Position numbers and translations under genes: made by a program
Assembly (NCBI RefSeq): GCF_900111375.1
Contig: NZ_FOHB01000006.1
Coordinates: 186,001 to 250,000, forward strand
DNA: 64,000 nucleotides
From: Pedococcus cremeus
GTDB lineage: Bacteria > Actinomycetota > Actinomycetes > Actinomycetales > Dermatophilaceae
Direction of reading: 5' to 3'
Shown: positions 21,280-31,715 of the stretch, piece by piece
How the letters are laid out: each line of letters starts with the position of its first letter
How positions within the stretch are numbered: the first letter of the stretch is position 1
The notes under the pieces: model-generated
Seen by the model: the letters and a program-made list of their open reading frames with translations, nothing else
The model's database searches: none
What the model was told of the DNA's origin: nothing

Positions 21280-22028
21280 TGGGTGGCGGCCTTGACCTGC
21301 GCGGCGAAGGTCTGCGGCGTCAGGCCCTGGAGCTGCAGCGGCTTGCCGTTGAGCTTGATCGTGGGCGTGCTGTTGACCCCGTCCTTGGCCGACTGGGTCT
21401 GCACCGACTCGACGTACTGGTTGTGGTCACGCGCGTCGTAGCACTTCTGCCACCGGTCCACGCCGGCGCCGTTGATGCCGGAGGCCTCGGCGACCTGCCG
21501 CAGCTGGGCGTCGGTGTAGCCCTTCCCTTCCTGCGCGGGCTGGATGGCGTAGAGGCCGCGGAAGTACGGCAGGAAGGCGTCCTGGTCGGCCGCACAGAAG
21601 GCGGCGTTGGCGGAGCGGTTCGACGAGTCGTTGTTGAGGTTCTTGTCGAGGAACGACAGCATGTGCACGCGCAGCCTGAGCTGGTTGTTCTGCGCCATCT
21701 CGTTGACCTGGTTGCCGAAGGCGTCCTCGAACTGCTTGCAGGCCGGGCACTGGAAGTCGGCCCAGATGTCCAGCGTCGGCACGTTCGCGGGGGCCGAGGG
21801 GTTGGCCACCAGCCCGACGCCCATCGCGGACGCCCCCACCGGCAGCGAGCTGCCGCCCTTGGAGAGGTCGGACTTCTTGTTCTGGTCGGCGATGATGACG
21901 CCGGCCACGATGGCGGCGATGGCCAGGACGGCGACGACGGTCGCCACCACGATCCGGTTGGCGCCGCCCCGGCTCTTCGGGGTGGCCGCCTCGATCTTGG
22001 CCCGGCGGTCCGAGGTCTTGCTGGCCAT
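21276..22028 (-). CDS. Membrane-anchored DsbA-like thiol oxidoreductase
   Basis: 250 residues. One N-terminal membrane anchor (about 25-47) is followed by an extracytoplasmic thioredoxin-fold domain with the active site CPAC (ADFQCPACKQFE) and the cis-Pro loop NSTPTIKLNG. Expected role: disulfide formation or isomerisation in exported proteins. GGAAGG lies upstream of the ATG. It sits between a MauE/DoxX membrane protein, its likely redox partner, and lgt. Confidence 0.88.
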   Translation of the reverse strand: MASKTSDRRAKIEAATPKSRGGANRIVVATVVAVLAIAAIVAGVIIADQNKKSDLSKGGSSLPVGASAMGVGLVANPSAPANVPTLDIWADFQCPACKQFEDAFGNQVNEMAQNNQLRLRVHMLSFLDKNLNNDSSNRSANAAFCAADQDAFLPYFRGLYAIQPAQEGKGYTDAQLRQVAEASGINGAGVDRWQKCYDARDHNQYVESVQTQSAKDGVNSTPTIKLNGKPLQLQGLTPQTFAAQVKAATQ

Positions 22029-22046
22029 GGTGCTGGTTACCTTCCG

Positions 22047-22556
22047 TTACGCGAACAGGGTGCGTTCGAGGCTGTATGCCGTGCGCGGCCGGGTCACGAG
22101 CCACGCAGCGCAGAGGACAAGCCCGACATCACGGAGTATTTCCTCCAGGTAGCGGGTCTGGGAGGGGTCGATGGTCCCGCCCTGTCCGAAGCAGCCGCAG
22201 TCGATGCTGATCCCGCGGGCCCAAGCCGAGGCGATGCCGATGATGAAGGCCACCAGCAGCACACCGGCGATGGCGGCCGCGGTGCGGGTGAACAGCCCCA
22301 GCACCAGCAGAGCGCCCAGCAGCACCTCGAGGATGGGCAGGCCGTAGCCGACGTAGGTGGCCAGGTCGAACGGGAGGATCTGGTAGGCCTGCACCGCCCG
22401 GGCCGAGACCTCGGGCTTGGCGACCTTGAGCAGGCCGGCGACCAGCATGACCCCGCCGAGCAGCAGTCGCGCGACCAGCCCCACGAGGTCGAGGGTGCGC
22501 GGGCGGCGCAGCAGGCCGGGCTCCCCCGCCTGCGACCGCTCCGAGACCAGGTTCAT
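22047..22556 (-). CDS. MauE/DoxX-family redox-associated membrane protein
   Basis: 169 residues from the ATG at 22556. Four membrane segments are evident (about LVGLVARLLLGGVMLVAGLL, GYGLPILEVLLGALLVLGLF, AAIAGVLLVAFIIGIASAW and a last one). A Cys-x-Cys motif in the loop ISIDCGCFGQGG is typical of MauE-like proteins thought to reoxidise DsbA-type partners. It follows trpA by 7 nt and precedes the DsbA-like gene by 18 nt, so it is transcribed with the trp genes. Confidence 0.82.
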   Translation of the reverse strand: MNLVSERSQAGEPGLLRRPRTLDLVGLVARLLLGGVMLVAGLLKVAKPEVSARAVQAYQILPFDLATYVGYGLPILEVLLGALLVLGLFTRTAAAIAGVLLVAFIIGIASAWARGISIDCGCFGQGGTIDPSQTRYLEEILRDVGLVLCAAWLVTRPRTAYSLERTLFA

Positions 22557-22563
22557 GCCGCGC

Positions 22564-23453
22564 TCATGCCCGGGTGCCCTCACGCACCCCGGCGGCGAGC
22601 TCGGCGACGACGTCGCGCAGCCGGGCGATCCCGGAGTCCAGGTCGTCGGCCTCGGTGAGGCAGCGGACCAGGGCCGAACCCACGATGACGCCGTCGGCGA
22701 AGCTCGCCACCTCGGCGGCCTGCGCACGGGTGGAGACGCCCAGTCCCACGCAGACGGGCTTGTCGGTGACCGCCTTGGTGCGGCCCACGATGACCGAGGC
22801 GGCGTCGCCGAGGTCGGCCCGGGCGCCGGTGACGCCCATGTGGGAGGCGGCGTAGACGAAGCCGCGGCAGGCGCTGGTGACCGACACCAGCCGCTGCTCG
22901 GTCGAGCTCGGCGCCACGAGGAAGACCCGGTCGAGCCCGGTCTCGTCGGTGGCCTCGATCCACGCCGCCGCCTCGTCGGGCACGAGGTCCGGGGTGATCA
23001 TCCCGGCCCCACCGGCGGCAGCGAGGTCACGGGCGAAGGCCATCGGCCCGTAGTGCAGCATCAGGTTCCAGTAGGTCATGCCCAGGGGCGGGGCGCCCGC
23101 GTCGCGGATGGCCCGCGTGGCGGTGAAGAGGTCGTGCACCCGTGCCCCGCGCTTGAGGGCCTGGTCCGCGGCATACGCGATGACCGGCCCGTCCATCAGG
23201 GGGTCGCTGTAGGGCACGCCGACCTCGACGATGTCGACGCCGGCCTCGACCATGGCCACCATGGCGCGGACCGACCCGGGCACGTCGGGGAAGCCGACGG
23301 GCAGGTAGCCGACCAGGGCGGCGCGACCCTCCTCGCGACAGCGCTGGAGGACCCCGCCGACGCCGAGGCCGGCCTCGGGGCCGGCCGCGGCGGCAGTGCC
23401 GGTGGGCGCGGCCGCCTGCGTGGAGCCGGCCGTGCTGGTGGGGCTGGCTGCAC

Positions 23454-23457
<4 letters not shown>
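22564..23457 (-). CDS. trpA: Tryptophan synthase alpha chain
   Basis: 297 residues, a TIM barrel. Catalytic Glu lies in [18 protein letters not shown] and the second acid in [12 protein letters not shown]. It cleaves indole-3-glycerol phosphate to indole and glyceraldehyde-3-phosphate and channels indole to TrpB. The N-terminal ~30 residues are an Ala/Thr/Gly-rich extension absent from most homologues. The GTG start overlaps the trpB stop by 4 nt (GTGA). Confidence 0.96.
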
Positions 23458-24682
<1,225 letters not shown>

Positions 24683-24686
<4 letters not shown>

Positions 24687-25474
24687 GAGGGTGCTCCCGC
24701 GGTGATGAGGTCGTGTGCGGCGGTCTGCGGGTCGCCCCCGATGACGAGGGCCTCCCCGACCAGGACGGCGTCGGCACCCTGGGCCGCGTAGGCCGCGGCA
24801 TCCTGGGGCCCACGGACACCGGACTCGGCGACGCGGACACAGGTGTCGGGGACGAGCGGCGCCAGCCGGGCGAAGGTGTCGGGGTCGACGTCGAGGGTCT
24901 TGAGGTTGCGCGCGTTGACGCCGATCACGCTGGCGCCTGCGTCGAGGGCCCGGCGGGTCTCCTCCTCGTCGTGCACCTCCACGAGGGCGGTCATCCCGAG
25001 GGAGCGCACGAGGTCCTGGAGCGCGACGAGCTGGTCCTGCTCGAGGGCAGCAACGATGAGCAGCACGATGTCGGCGCCGTGGGCCCGGGCCTCCCACACC
25101 TGGTAGTCGGTCACCACGAAGTCCTTGCGCAGCACGGGGATGCGCACGGACGCCCGCACCGCGTCGAGGTCGGCCAGGCTGCCGCGGAACCGGCGCTCCT
25201 CCGTGAGCACGCTGACCGCGGTCGCTCCCCCGGCCTCGTAGGCGGCCGCGAGCGAGGCGGGGTCGGCGATCGAGGCCAGGTCACCCTTGCTGGGGCTGGC
25301 CCGCTTCACCTCGGCGATGAGCGACAGGCCCGGGCGGCGCAGCGCGCCCTCGGCGTCGAGGGCGCGAGGGGCCTGCTCGGCGAGGCGGCGCACCTCCTCG
25401 AGCGGGACGGCGGCTTCGCGCGTGGCGAGGTCCTCGCGCACGCCGGCGATGATCTCGTCGAGGACAGTGGGCAT
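24683..25474 (-). CDS. trpC: Indole-3-glycerol phosphate synthase
   Basis: 263 residues. Typical motifs are [15 protein letters not shown] (catalytic Lys), [13 protein letters not shown] and [15 protein letters not shown]. It converts CdRP to indole-3-glycerol phosphate. TAGCCT 6 nt before the ATG at 25474 predicts a separate leaderless promoter, so trpCBA can be expressed independently of the upstream trpE block. trpD, trpF and trpG are not in the window. Confidence 0.97.
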
Positions 25475-25480
25475 GCCGCA

Positions 25481-25486
25481 AGGCTA
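25481..25486 (-). promoter_or_regulatory. -10 element of trpC (leaderless)
   Basis: TAGCCT on the minus strand, 6 nt before the ATG at 25474, inside the spacer after the DUF2752 gene. Confidence 0.55.
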
Positions 25487-25510
25487 ACTGGCACGTCCCC
25501 CGTGCCCGGG

Positions 25511-25918
25511 TCAGGGTCGGAGTGCGGACAAGCCGGGCAGCAGCCGCACCAGGCCGAAGACCACCAGACCCACGAACCAGGCGACCAGCAGCGTCGTCGA
25601 GTGGCGACGCAGCGGCACCGGCCGGGCGGAGGCCGCGGCCACGGTCCACACCGCGAAGGCGAGCACGGCCAGCCCCGCCGTGCCCACGGCATACAGGTTG
25701 GAGTGCACCGCGCCGGCGAGCTGGCCGTGGAGCAGGTCGTTCGTGGCCCGCAGGCCTCCGCACGCCGGGCACGGCACACCGGTGAGCAGGAGGAAGGGGC
25801 AGCGCCCCCAGGACCCTCCGACATGCGGGTCGCGCACCACGAGGGCTGCTGCCAGCGCGGCGCCGGCCAGCGCGACCACCGCGGGTGCGCGCAGGCGGGA
25901 GGTGAGCCCGGTGGTCAC
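25511..25918 (-). CDS. DUF2752 membrane protein
   Basis: 135 residues from a GTG. It shows the DUF2752 hallmark VPCPACGGLRATNDLLHGQ (Cys-Pro-x-Cys-Gly) after the first membrane segment, and three or four membrane spans overall. Function unknown. It is one of three small membrane proteins lying between trpE and trpC. Confidence 0.85.
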   Translation of the reverse strand: MTTGLTSRLRAPAVVALAGAALAAALVVRDPHVGGSWGRCPFLLLTGVPCPACGGLRATNDLLHGQLAGAVHSNLYAVGTAGLAVLAFAVWTVAAASARPVPLRRHSTTLLVAWFVGLVVFGLVRLLPGLSALRP

Positions 25919-25948
25919 CGCTCGCCCGTCACGCGTCGGGCCCCCGGG

Positions 25949-26197
25949 TCAGCGGATGCCGGAGTGCTGCTCGGTCTGGCGCGGCTCGGGCACGTCCTTG
26001 GCGCCGTAGCCGGCCATGCCGAGGACCTTGCCGGCGACGGCACCGAGCAGGGCGATCACGATGCCCACCCAGAAGAGGATGGGGGTGGCGACGAGGACAC
26101 CCCAGGAGGCGACCACGCAGCCGGCGAGGATGATCGCCACGGCCGTCCAGGCGGCGACGCTGTGGCCGTGGTCTTCGTGCTGCTCGTGCTCAGCCAT
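25949..26197 (-). CDS. HGxxPAAW-type small membrane protein
   Basis: 82 residues. The N-terminal His-rich segment ends in HGHSVAAW, a variant of the HGxxPAAW motif that names the family (Ser-Val in place of x-Pro). Two membrane spans follow (about 17-34 and 40-61), with a polar C-terminus. Function unknown; in actinobacteria it is typically found in trp operons. AGGAG lies about 10 nt before the ATG. Confidence 0.8.
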   Translation of the reverse strand: MAEHEQHEDHGHSVAAWTAVAIILAGCVVASWGVLVATPILFWVGIVIALLGAVAGKVLGMAGYGAKDVPEPRQTEQHSGIR

Positions 26198-26259
26198 GGT
26201 GGCGACAACTCCTGTGGTGCGAGTGTGGTGCGAGTGCGGTCAGTCTGCCCGCCATTGTG

Positions 26260-26901
26260 TCAGGTGCCGGGACGCTCGTCGCGTGTGGCCGGGTCCCCTG
26301 GCCCCGCTGAGCCATCCGCGCCGGTCGAGGTGGGGTCCTCGCCGGCGTCGAGGCGGTCCCAGTCGCTGGCCACCCGCTGGCCACGGGCGCCCGCCCGGTC
26401 GGTGGGCGTCTCGTAGCGGGCACCAAGGCCCTGCCAGCGGCGCGAGCCGACCCACCCGCCGACGGCGCACGCCACGAGCAGCACCACGCCGACGAGCGCG
26501 AGCCAAAGCCATGCCGTCACTGCGGCCCGGGTCTCGATGGTGCCGGTGCGGCCGGTGCTCGCCGCCGCGACGGAGCCGAGCACGCCTGACGGGTCGAGGA
26601 GCACCCGACCGACGAAGAACGCCTCGGCGACGGCCACCAGGAGCAGCAGCACCAGCGTCACCCGGCGCACCCCGCGGCCCGAGGTCGTGCTCGCGATGGC
26701 CGCGGCGAGGGCGGCCAGGGCCAGGGCCACCACGCCGGAGGCCACCTGCGTGCCGGTGCCGGTGATGCGGCTGGCGCCGAGCACGGCGTCGTCCACGGTG
26801 CCGGTGACCCAGGTGCGCGAGCCGCTGACCAGCAGCAGCCCCGCTCCGACGAGGGCCAGCAGCACCACGCCGCTCTTGGTCGTGGGGTCGAGCCGCCTCA
26901 T
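26260..26901 (-). CDS. Trp-operon-associated membrane protein
   Basis: 213 residues from the ATG at 26901, overlapping the trpE stop by 4 nt (ATGA). Four membrane segments: about LLALVGAGLLLVSGS, VALALAALAAAIAST, LVLLLLVAVAEAFFV and LWLALVGVVLLVACAVGGW. The cytosolic C-terminal tail is polar and disordered. It matches the actinobacterial Trp_oprn_chp type, known only by its position; a role in aromatic amino acid transport or sensing is speculative. Confidence 0.82.
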   Translation of the reverse strand: MRRLDPTTKSGVVLLALVGAGLLLVSGSRTWVTGTVDDAVLGASRITGTGTQVASGVVALALAALAAAIASTTSGRGVRRVTLVLLLLVAVAEAFFVGRVLLDPSGVLGSVAAASTGRTGTIETRAAVTAWLWLALVGVVLLVACAVGGWVGSRRWQGLGARYETPTDRAGARGQRVASDWDRLDAGEDPTSTGADGSAGPGDPATRDERPGT

Positions 26902-28529
26902 CGCACGGCCGCCCGGGTGTTCTCGGCGGCCGCGGCGGCCGTGGCCGCGGGCGGGGTCGCGGCCACGGTCCGCAGGGCGCCCGCCGCGGCGACGGCTCGC
27001 AGCGCGGCCGCCGCCTTGTTGACGGTCTCCTGGTACTCCGACTGCGGCACGGAGTCGGCCACGATGCCCGCGCCGGCCTGCACGTGGGCGACGCCGTCCT
27101 TGACGACGGCCGTGCGGATCGCGATGGCCATGTCGAGGTCGCCGTGGAAGTCGAGGTAGCCGACGACGCCCCCGTAGACGCCGCGCCGGCTGGGCTCCCA
27201 CTGCTCGATCAGCTGGAGCGCGCGCGGCTTCGGGGCGCCGCTGAGGGTGCCGGCCGGGAACGTCGCGGCCAGCACGTCGTAGGCCGTGCGGTCGTCGCTG
27301 ATCTCGCCGACGACCGTCGACTCGAGGTGGGTGACGTGGCTGTAGCGGCGCACGGTCATGAACTCGACCACGTCGACGGTGCCGGGCTTGCAGACGCGTT
27401 GCAGGTCGTTGCGCCCGAGGTCGACGAGCATGACGTGCTCGGAGCGCTCCTTGGGGTCGGCCAGCAGGTCCTCGGCGAGCACCCGGTCCTCCTCCGGCGT
27501 CGCGCCACGTGGTCGCGAGCCGGCGATGGGGTGGGTGATGGCCCGCCGGCCAGTCACCTTCACCAGGGCCTCCGGGGACGAGCCCACGACGTCGTATGCC
27601 GTGCCGTCGGGCGCAGGCAGGCGCAGCAGGTACATGTATGGGCTGGGGTTCGAGGCGCGCAGCACGCGGTAGACGTCGAGCGCGTCGGTGGGGCAGGGGG
27701 TCGAGAACCGCTGCGAGACGACGACCTGGAAGACCTCACCGGCGCGGATCGCCTCCTTGGCGTCCTCGACCATCTGCTCGAAGGCGGCCTCGGTGAAGTT
27801 GCTCCCCACCTCGTCCAGGGCGTGGTTCAGCGCGTCGGAGTCGACGACCGCGACGGTGCTCTCGGCCGGCTCGGCGAGGTCGGCGGTCATCCGGTCGAGC
27901 CGGTCGACCGCGTCGGCCCACGCCGCCTCCACCCGCTCGTCGGTGGCGTCGTAGTTGACGGCGTTGGCGACGAGGAGCAGCGACCCGTCGGCGTGGTCGA
28001 GCACGGCGAGGTCGGTCGCCAGCATCATGGCGAGCTCGGGGATGCCGAGGACGTCCGGGGCCGTCGACGGGATGCGCTCCCACCGGCGCACCGCGTCATA
28101 GCCCACCATGCCGACCATCCCGCCGGTCAGGGGCGGCAGGCCCTCGACCGGTTCCGTGGCCAGTGCCGCGACGGTGTCGCGCAGGGCCTCGAGGGGGTTG
28201 CCGGAGGTGGGCACGCCCACCGGGGGCTCGCCGACCCAGCAGGCCTGGCCGTCCTTCTCGGTGAGCGTCGCGCGGCTGGCGGCGCCGACGATGGAGTAGC
28301 GCGACCACACGCCGCCGTGCTCGGCGGACTCGAGCAGGAACGTGCCCGGCTGGTCCTTGGCCAGCTTGCGGTAGACGCCGACCGGGGTCTCGGCGTCAGC
28401 CATCAGGCGGCGCACGACGGGGATGACGCGGCGGTCACGGGCGAGTTCCTGGAACTCCTCGAGCGCGGGCCACGTGGTGCCGAACGACAGCTGCGGGCGG
28501 GGTGCGGAGCCGTCAGCCACGCGCGTCAC
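26898..28529 (-). CDS. trpE: Anthranilate synthase component I
   Basis: 543 residues. The Trp-binding feedback motif [15 protein letters not shown] is present (LLES type), and the C-terminal chorismate-binding core includes [16 protein letters not shown] and [20 protein letters not shown]. It makes anthranilate from chorismate with ammonia from TrpG, which is not in the window. The GTG start overlaps the hisI end by 17 nt; GTG at 28520 is an alternative. The tail (residues ~515-543) is Ala/Thr-rich. Confidence 0.97.
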   Translation of the reverse strand: MTRVADGSAPRPQLSFGTTWPALEEFQELARDRRVIPVVRRLMADAETPVGVYRKLAKDQPGTFLLESAEHGGVWSRYSIVGAASRATLTEKDGQACWVGEPPVGVPTSGNPLEALRDTVAALATEPVEGLPPLTGGMVGMVGYDAVRRWERIPSTAPDVLGIPELAMMLATDLAVLDHADGSLLLVANAVNYDATDERVEAAWADAVDRLDRMTADLAEPAESTVAVVDSDALNHALDEVGSNFTEAAFEQMVEDAKEAIRAGEVFQVVVSQRFSTPCPTDALDVYRVLRASNPSPYMYLLRLPAPDGTAYDVVGSSPEALVKVTGRRAITHPIAGSRPRGATPEEDRVLAEDLLADPKERSEHVMLVDLGRNDLQRVCKPGTVDVVEFMTVRRYSHVTHLESTVVGEISDDRTAYDVLAATFPAGTLSGAPKPRALQLIEQWEPSRRGVYGGVVGYLDFHGDLDMAIAIRTAVVKDGVAHVQAGAGIVADSVPQSEYQETVNKAAAALRAVAAAGALRTVAATPPAATAAAAAENTRAAVR

Positions 28530-28932
28530 CCTCCAGTGCGGCCGGGTCGCCGTCTGTGGTGACCGACTGGTCCGTGACGATCGGCAGGTCGCGACCGTCG
28601 AAGCAGGTGCGCGAGCCGGTGTGGCAGGCCGCGCCCACCTGGTCTACCTGCACCAGAAGGGCGTCGCCGTCGCAGTCCAGGGCCACGCCCTTGACGTGCT
28701 GGACGTTCCCGGAGGTGTCGCCCTTGCGCCAGTACTCGCCCCGCGAGCGGGACCAGAAGGTGACCCGCCCCTCGGTCAGGGTGCGGCGCAGGGCCTCGTC
28801 GTCCATCCAGCCGAGCATGAGCACCTCGCGGGTGTCGTGCTGCTGGATGATCGCGGCGACCAGGCCGTTGCCGTCGCGCTTGAGGCGGTCGGCGACGGCC
28901 GGGTCGAGGGCCGGTGTGGCGTCAGAGGTCAC
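28513..28932 (-). CDS. hisI: Phosphoribosyl-AMP cyclohydrolase
   Basis: 139 residues. HisI motifs are [35 protein letters not shown] and the metal-binding [13 protein letters not shown] with AACHTG. It opens the purine ring in histidine synthesis. Its usual partner hisF is about 5.4 kb upstream, beyond an inserted block. CACAAT 6 nt before the GTG is a possible leaderless -10. Confidence 0.96.
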   Translation of the reverse strand: MTSDATPALDPAVADRLKRDGNGLVAAIIQQHDTREVLMLGWMDDEALRRTLTEGRVTFWSRSRGEYWRKGDTSGNVQHVKGVALDCDGDALLVQVDQVGAACHTGSRTCFDGRDLPIVTDQSVTTDGDPAALEGDARG

Positions 28933-28938
28933 CCCGCC

Positions 28939-28944
28939 ATTGTG
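28939..28944 (-). promoter_or_regulatory. Possible -10 element of hisI (leaderless)
   Basis: CACAAT on the minus strand, 6 nt before the GTG at 28932. The same variant hexamer and spacing occur at the Lrp-family gene. Confidence 0.4.
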
Positions 28945-28976
28945 CCGGGTCCACTCCGCAGCACCCGAGGCGCACC

Positions 28977-29062
28977 GGTCAGGTGGACGGTGGGCAGGGG
29001 CGGCCAGGACGGCCTGGGCGGTCAGGTGGACGGTGGGCAGGGGCGGCCAGGACGGCCTGGGC
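28977..29062. repeat. 43-bp perfect tandem duplication
   Basis: Units 28977-29019 and 29020-29062 are identical; degenerate further copies continue to about 29107, where the stop codon of the VOC gene lies in the same GCGGTCAGG context. It therefore looks like repeated duplication of that gene's 3' end. Nothing else fills the 28933-29104 spacer. Confidence 0.9.
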
Positions 29063-29104
29063 GGTCAGGACGGTCAGGGGCGACGACCTGGGTGGTCTGG
29101 GCGG

Positions 29105-29833
29105 TCAGGGGGCGAGGACGCAGAGCTCGTTGCCGTCGGGGTCGGCAAGGACCACGCTGCCCCGACGGTGCGGGGCGGCGCCGAGCGGCGCGTCGAGGCG
29201 GGTCGCACCGAGCGACAGCAGCCAGTCCACCGCAGCCTGCTGGTCGCCGCCGTCGGGGACGACGTCGAGGTGCTGGCGGTTCCGGCCCACCTTGGGCGAC
29301 ACCGGCGGGCCGCCCCACGAGATGTTGGTGCTGCCCCCGGACGCACGGATCGAGGTCTCCTCGTCCTGGTCCCAGACGAGCGGCCAGCCCAGCGCCTCGC
29401 TCCAGAACCGCCCGACCGCACGGGAGCCGTCGCAGGTGACCTCGGCGAGGAAGCCGCACTCGGCGAGGAACCGGTTGCCGGGCCCGAGGACGCAGAACTC
29501 GTTGTCCCCGGGGTCCGCGAGCACGACGTGGCCCTCCTCGGGCTGCTGCCCGACGTCGATGTGCCGCGCCTCCAGCTCCAGGGCCCGCGCCACCGTCGCC
29601 CGCTGGTCCTCTGGAGACTGGCTGGTGAGGTGGAGGTGCAGCCGGTTCGGCGCGACCCTGGGTGTCGTCACCGGAAGGAACCGCAACCGGAAGCCCACGT
29701 CCTGACCCGGCAGCAGCTCGACCTCGCCAGCGGCGCCGTCACTGCTCTCCCGGCCGAGGATGGCTGCCCAGAACCGCGCGACGGCGGCGGGGTCGTCGGC
29801 GTCGAAGCACAGGGCGTCGAGGTGGCAGGTCAT
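29105..29833 (-). CDS. Two-domain VOC family protein
   Basis: 242 residues with two glyoxalase-like modules (about 1-115 and 125-242). Each ends in the family signature (VLADPGDNEFCVLGP and VLADPDGNELCVLAP), so the protein arose by internal duplication. Substrate unknown; several actinobacterial relatives are annotated only as glyoxalase-like. The ATG is preceded by GGAACGGAG. It opens the inserted block between hisI and the ABC exporter. Confidence 0.8.
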   Translation of the reverse strand: MTCHLDALCFDADDPAAVARFWAAILGRESSDGAAGEVELLPGQDVGFRLRFLPVTTPRVAPNRLHLHLTSQSPEDQRATVARALELEARHIDVGQQPEEGHVVLADPGDNEFCVLGPGNRFLAECGFLAEVTCDGSRAVGRFWSEALGWPLVWDQDEETSIRASGGSTNISWGGPPVSPKVGRNRQHLDVVPDGGDQQAAVDWLLSLGATRLDAPLGAAPHRRGSVVLADPDGNELCVLAP

Positions 29834-29933
29834 GGTCGAGCTCCGTTCCGTCGGCTGCTCGGGACGCTACGAACCGGGACCTCGCCACCGCAACGCAAAT
29901 ACCAGCGCGCTGGAGGTATGCCGCGGGGCCGGG

Positions 29934-31715
29934 TCAGCTTCGCTGCTGCGCCGCCCAGGAGGCGTGCAGCGCGGCATACACGCCGTCGCCGCGCACCAGC
30001 TCGTGGTGCGGGCCGCGCTCGACGATGCGCCCGGCGTCGACCACCACGACCTCGTCGGCCGCCTCCGCCGTGGACAGCCGGTGCGCGATGGCGATGGAGG
30101 TCCGCCCGCGGGTGAGCCCCTCCAGCGCCCGCTGGAGGCGCACCTCGGTCGACGGGTCCACGGCAGAGGTCGCCTCGTCCAGCACGAGGAGGTCGGGGTC
30201 GGCGAGGTAGGCCCGGGCCAGCGCCACGAGCTGCCGCTCCCCCGCCGACAGCGACTCGCCCCGCTGCCCCACGTCGGTCGCCAGGCCACGAGGGAGGCCT
30301 TCGAGCCAGCCGTCGAGGCCGAGCTCGGTGAGGGCCAGGCGCACGTCCTCGTCGGTGGCGTCGGGGCGGCCGAAGCGGATGTTGTCGAGCAGCGAGGCGT
30401 CGAAGAGGAAGCCCTCCTGCGGCACCAGCACCACCCGCTCGCGCAGCGACGAGAACCGCACCTGCCGCACGTCGACCCCGTCGAGGCGCACCTGACCCTC
30501 CGTCGGGTCCATGAGCCGGGTCAGCAGCTTCGCGAGGGTCGACTTGCCGGAGCCCGTCTCGCCCACGATCGCGACCCGCGACCGCGGTGCGATGTGCAGG
30601 TTGACGTCGTGCAGCACGGCCCCGCTGCCGGGGTAGGCGAAGGAGACGCCGTCGAAGTCGACCGTGATCGGGCCGCGGGGCAGCACCTGGCCCTCGTCAC
30701 CGGGGTCGGAGACGTCGGCGGGGGTGTCGACGACGCCGATGACCCGCCGCCACCCGGCGACGGCGTTCTGCAGCTCGTTGAGCACCTCGGTGGCCTGCAT
30801 CACCGGCTGGGTGAACAGGTTGACCAGGAACAGGAACGCCAGCAGCTCACCGAGGGTCATGGCGTCGTTGGTGGCGAGCACCGTGCCGACGACCAGCACC
30901 ACGGCCAGGGTGAGGCCGGCGACGAGCTGCCCCGACGAGAAGGCGACGACCGACCGCACCTGCGCACCGACGGCCGCCTTGCGGTGGGCCTCGACGGCCT
31001 CGTCGATGCGGGCGGCGGTTCGCTCCTCGACGCCGTAGGCACGGATGGTCGCCGCGCCCACCACCGACTCGGAGATGGCGGCCAGCATGTCGCCGACCCG
31101 CTCGCGCACGGCGGTGTAGGCCCGCCCGACGGCGGCCTGGAAGCGCCGGATCACCAGCAGCAGCGGCAGGAAGCACAGCCACACCACCGCGGTCAGCGGC
31201 GGGCTGTAGACCAGCATCAACACGGTGGCGATGAGGATCTGGCCGAGGCTGAGGATCAGCATGATGCCGCCGAACTGCACGAACATCGAGATGGTGTCGA
31301 CGTCCGTCGTGACGCGCGCGGTCATCGAGCCGCGCCGCTCGGTGTTCTGGGTCAGCATCGACAGGTCGTGCATGTGGCGGAAAGCCCTGAGCCGCAACGT
31401 CGCCAGCCCCGACTCCGACGCGCGGAAGAGGCGGACGTTCACGGCATACGCGCAGAAGGCGGTGACCACCACGGCGATGGCGGAGAGGCCGACGTAGCGC
31501 CACACGAGCGCGGTGTCCGGGCCGCCCTCGGCGAGCAGCCCGTGGTCGGTCACCTGCTGCACCGCCAGCGGCACCACCACGCGACCGGCGGTGGTGAGGG
31601 CGGCCAGCAGGAGGGTGACGGCCAGCCCGCGGCGCAGCTCGGGCGAGAGCTCCAGCCCGCGGCGCAGGGTGTCTCGGGTGCCGAGGTGCGACGTCGAGCT
31701 GATCGTGGTGCTCAC
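29934..31715 (-). CDS. ABC exporter half-transporter, canonical ATPase half
   Basis: 593 residues: six-helix membrane domain (about 20-320) and ATPase (about 350-593). Walker A is GETGSGKSTLAKLL, Walker B with catalytic Glu is LLVLDEAT, and the switch His is in IAIAHRLST. The signature motif is degenerate (LSAGE in place of LSGGQ). The GTG start overlaps the partner gene by 4 nt (GTGA). With its partner it should form a heterodimeric multidrug/lipid-type exporter in the membrane. Substrate not predictable. Confidence 0.9.
   Translation of the reverse strand: MSTTISSTSHLGTRDTLRRGLELSPELRRGLAVTLLLAALTTAGRVVVPLAVQQVTDHGLLAEGGPDTALVWRYVGLSAIAVVVTAFCAYAVNVRLFRASESGLATLRLRAFRHMHDLSMLTQNTERRGSMTARVTTDVDTISMFVQFGGIMLILSLGQILIATVLMLVYSPPLTAVVWLCFLPLLLVIRRFQAAVGRAYTAVRERVGDMLAAISESVVGAATIRAYGVEERTAARIDEAVEAHRKAAVGAQVRSVVAFSSGQLVAGLTLAVVLVVGTVLATNDAMTLGELLAFLFLVNLFTQPVMQATEVLNELQNAVAGWRRVIGVVDTPADVSDPGDEGQVLPRGPITVDFDGVSFAYPGSGAVLHDVNLHIAPRSRVAIVGETGSGKSTLAKLLTRLMDPTEGQVRLDGVDVRQVRFSSLRERVVLVPQEGFLFDASLLDNIRFGRPDATDEDVRLALTELGLDGWLEGLPRGLATDVGQRGESLSAGERQLVALARAYLADPDLLVLDEATSAVDPSTEVRLQRALEGLTRGRTSIAIAHRLSTAEAADEVVVVDAGRIVERGPHHELVRGDGVYAALHASWAAQQRS

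Noticed and set aside
28530-28560. trp leader-peptide attenuator before trpE
   Set aside because: trpE overlaps the end of hisI by 17 nt, leaving no leader for an attenuator.
28977-29107. CRISPR-like tandem repeats
   Set aside because: The two 43-bp units are directly adjacent without spacers, followed by degenerate copies; no cas genes are nearby.
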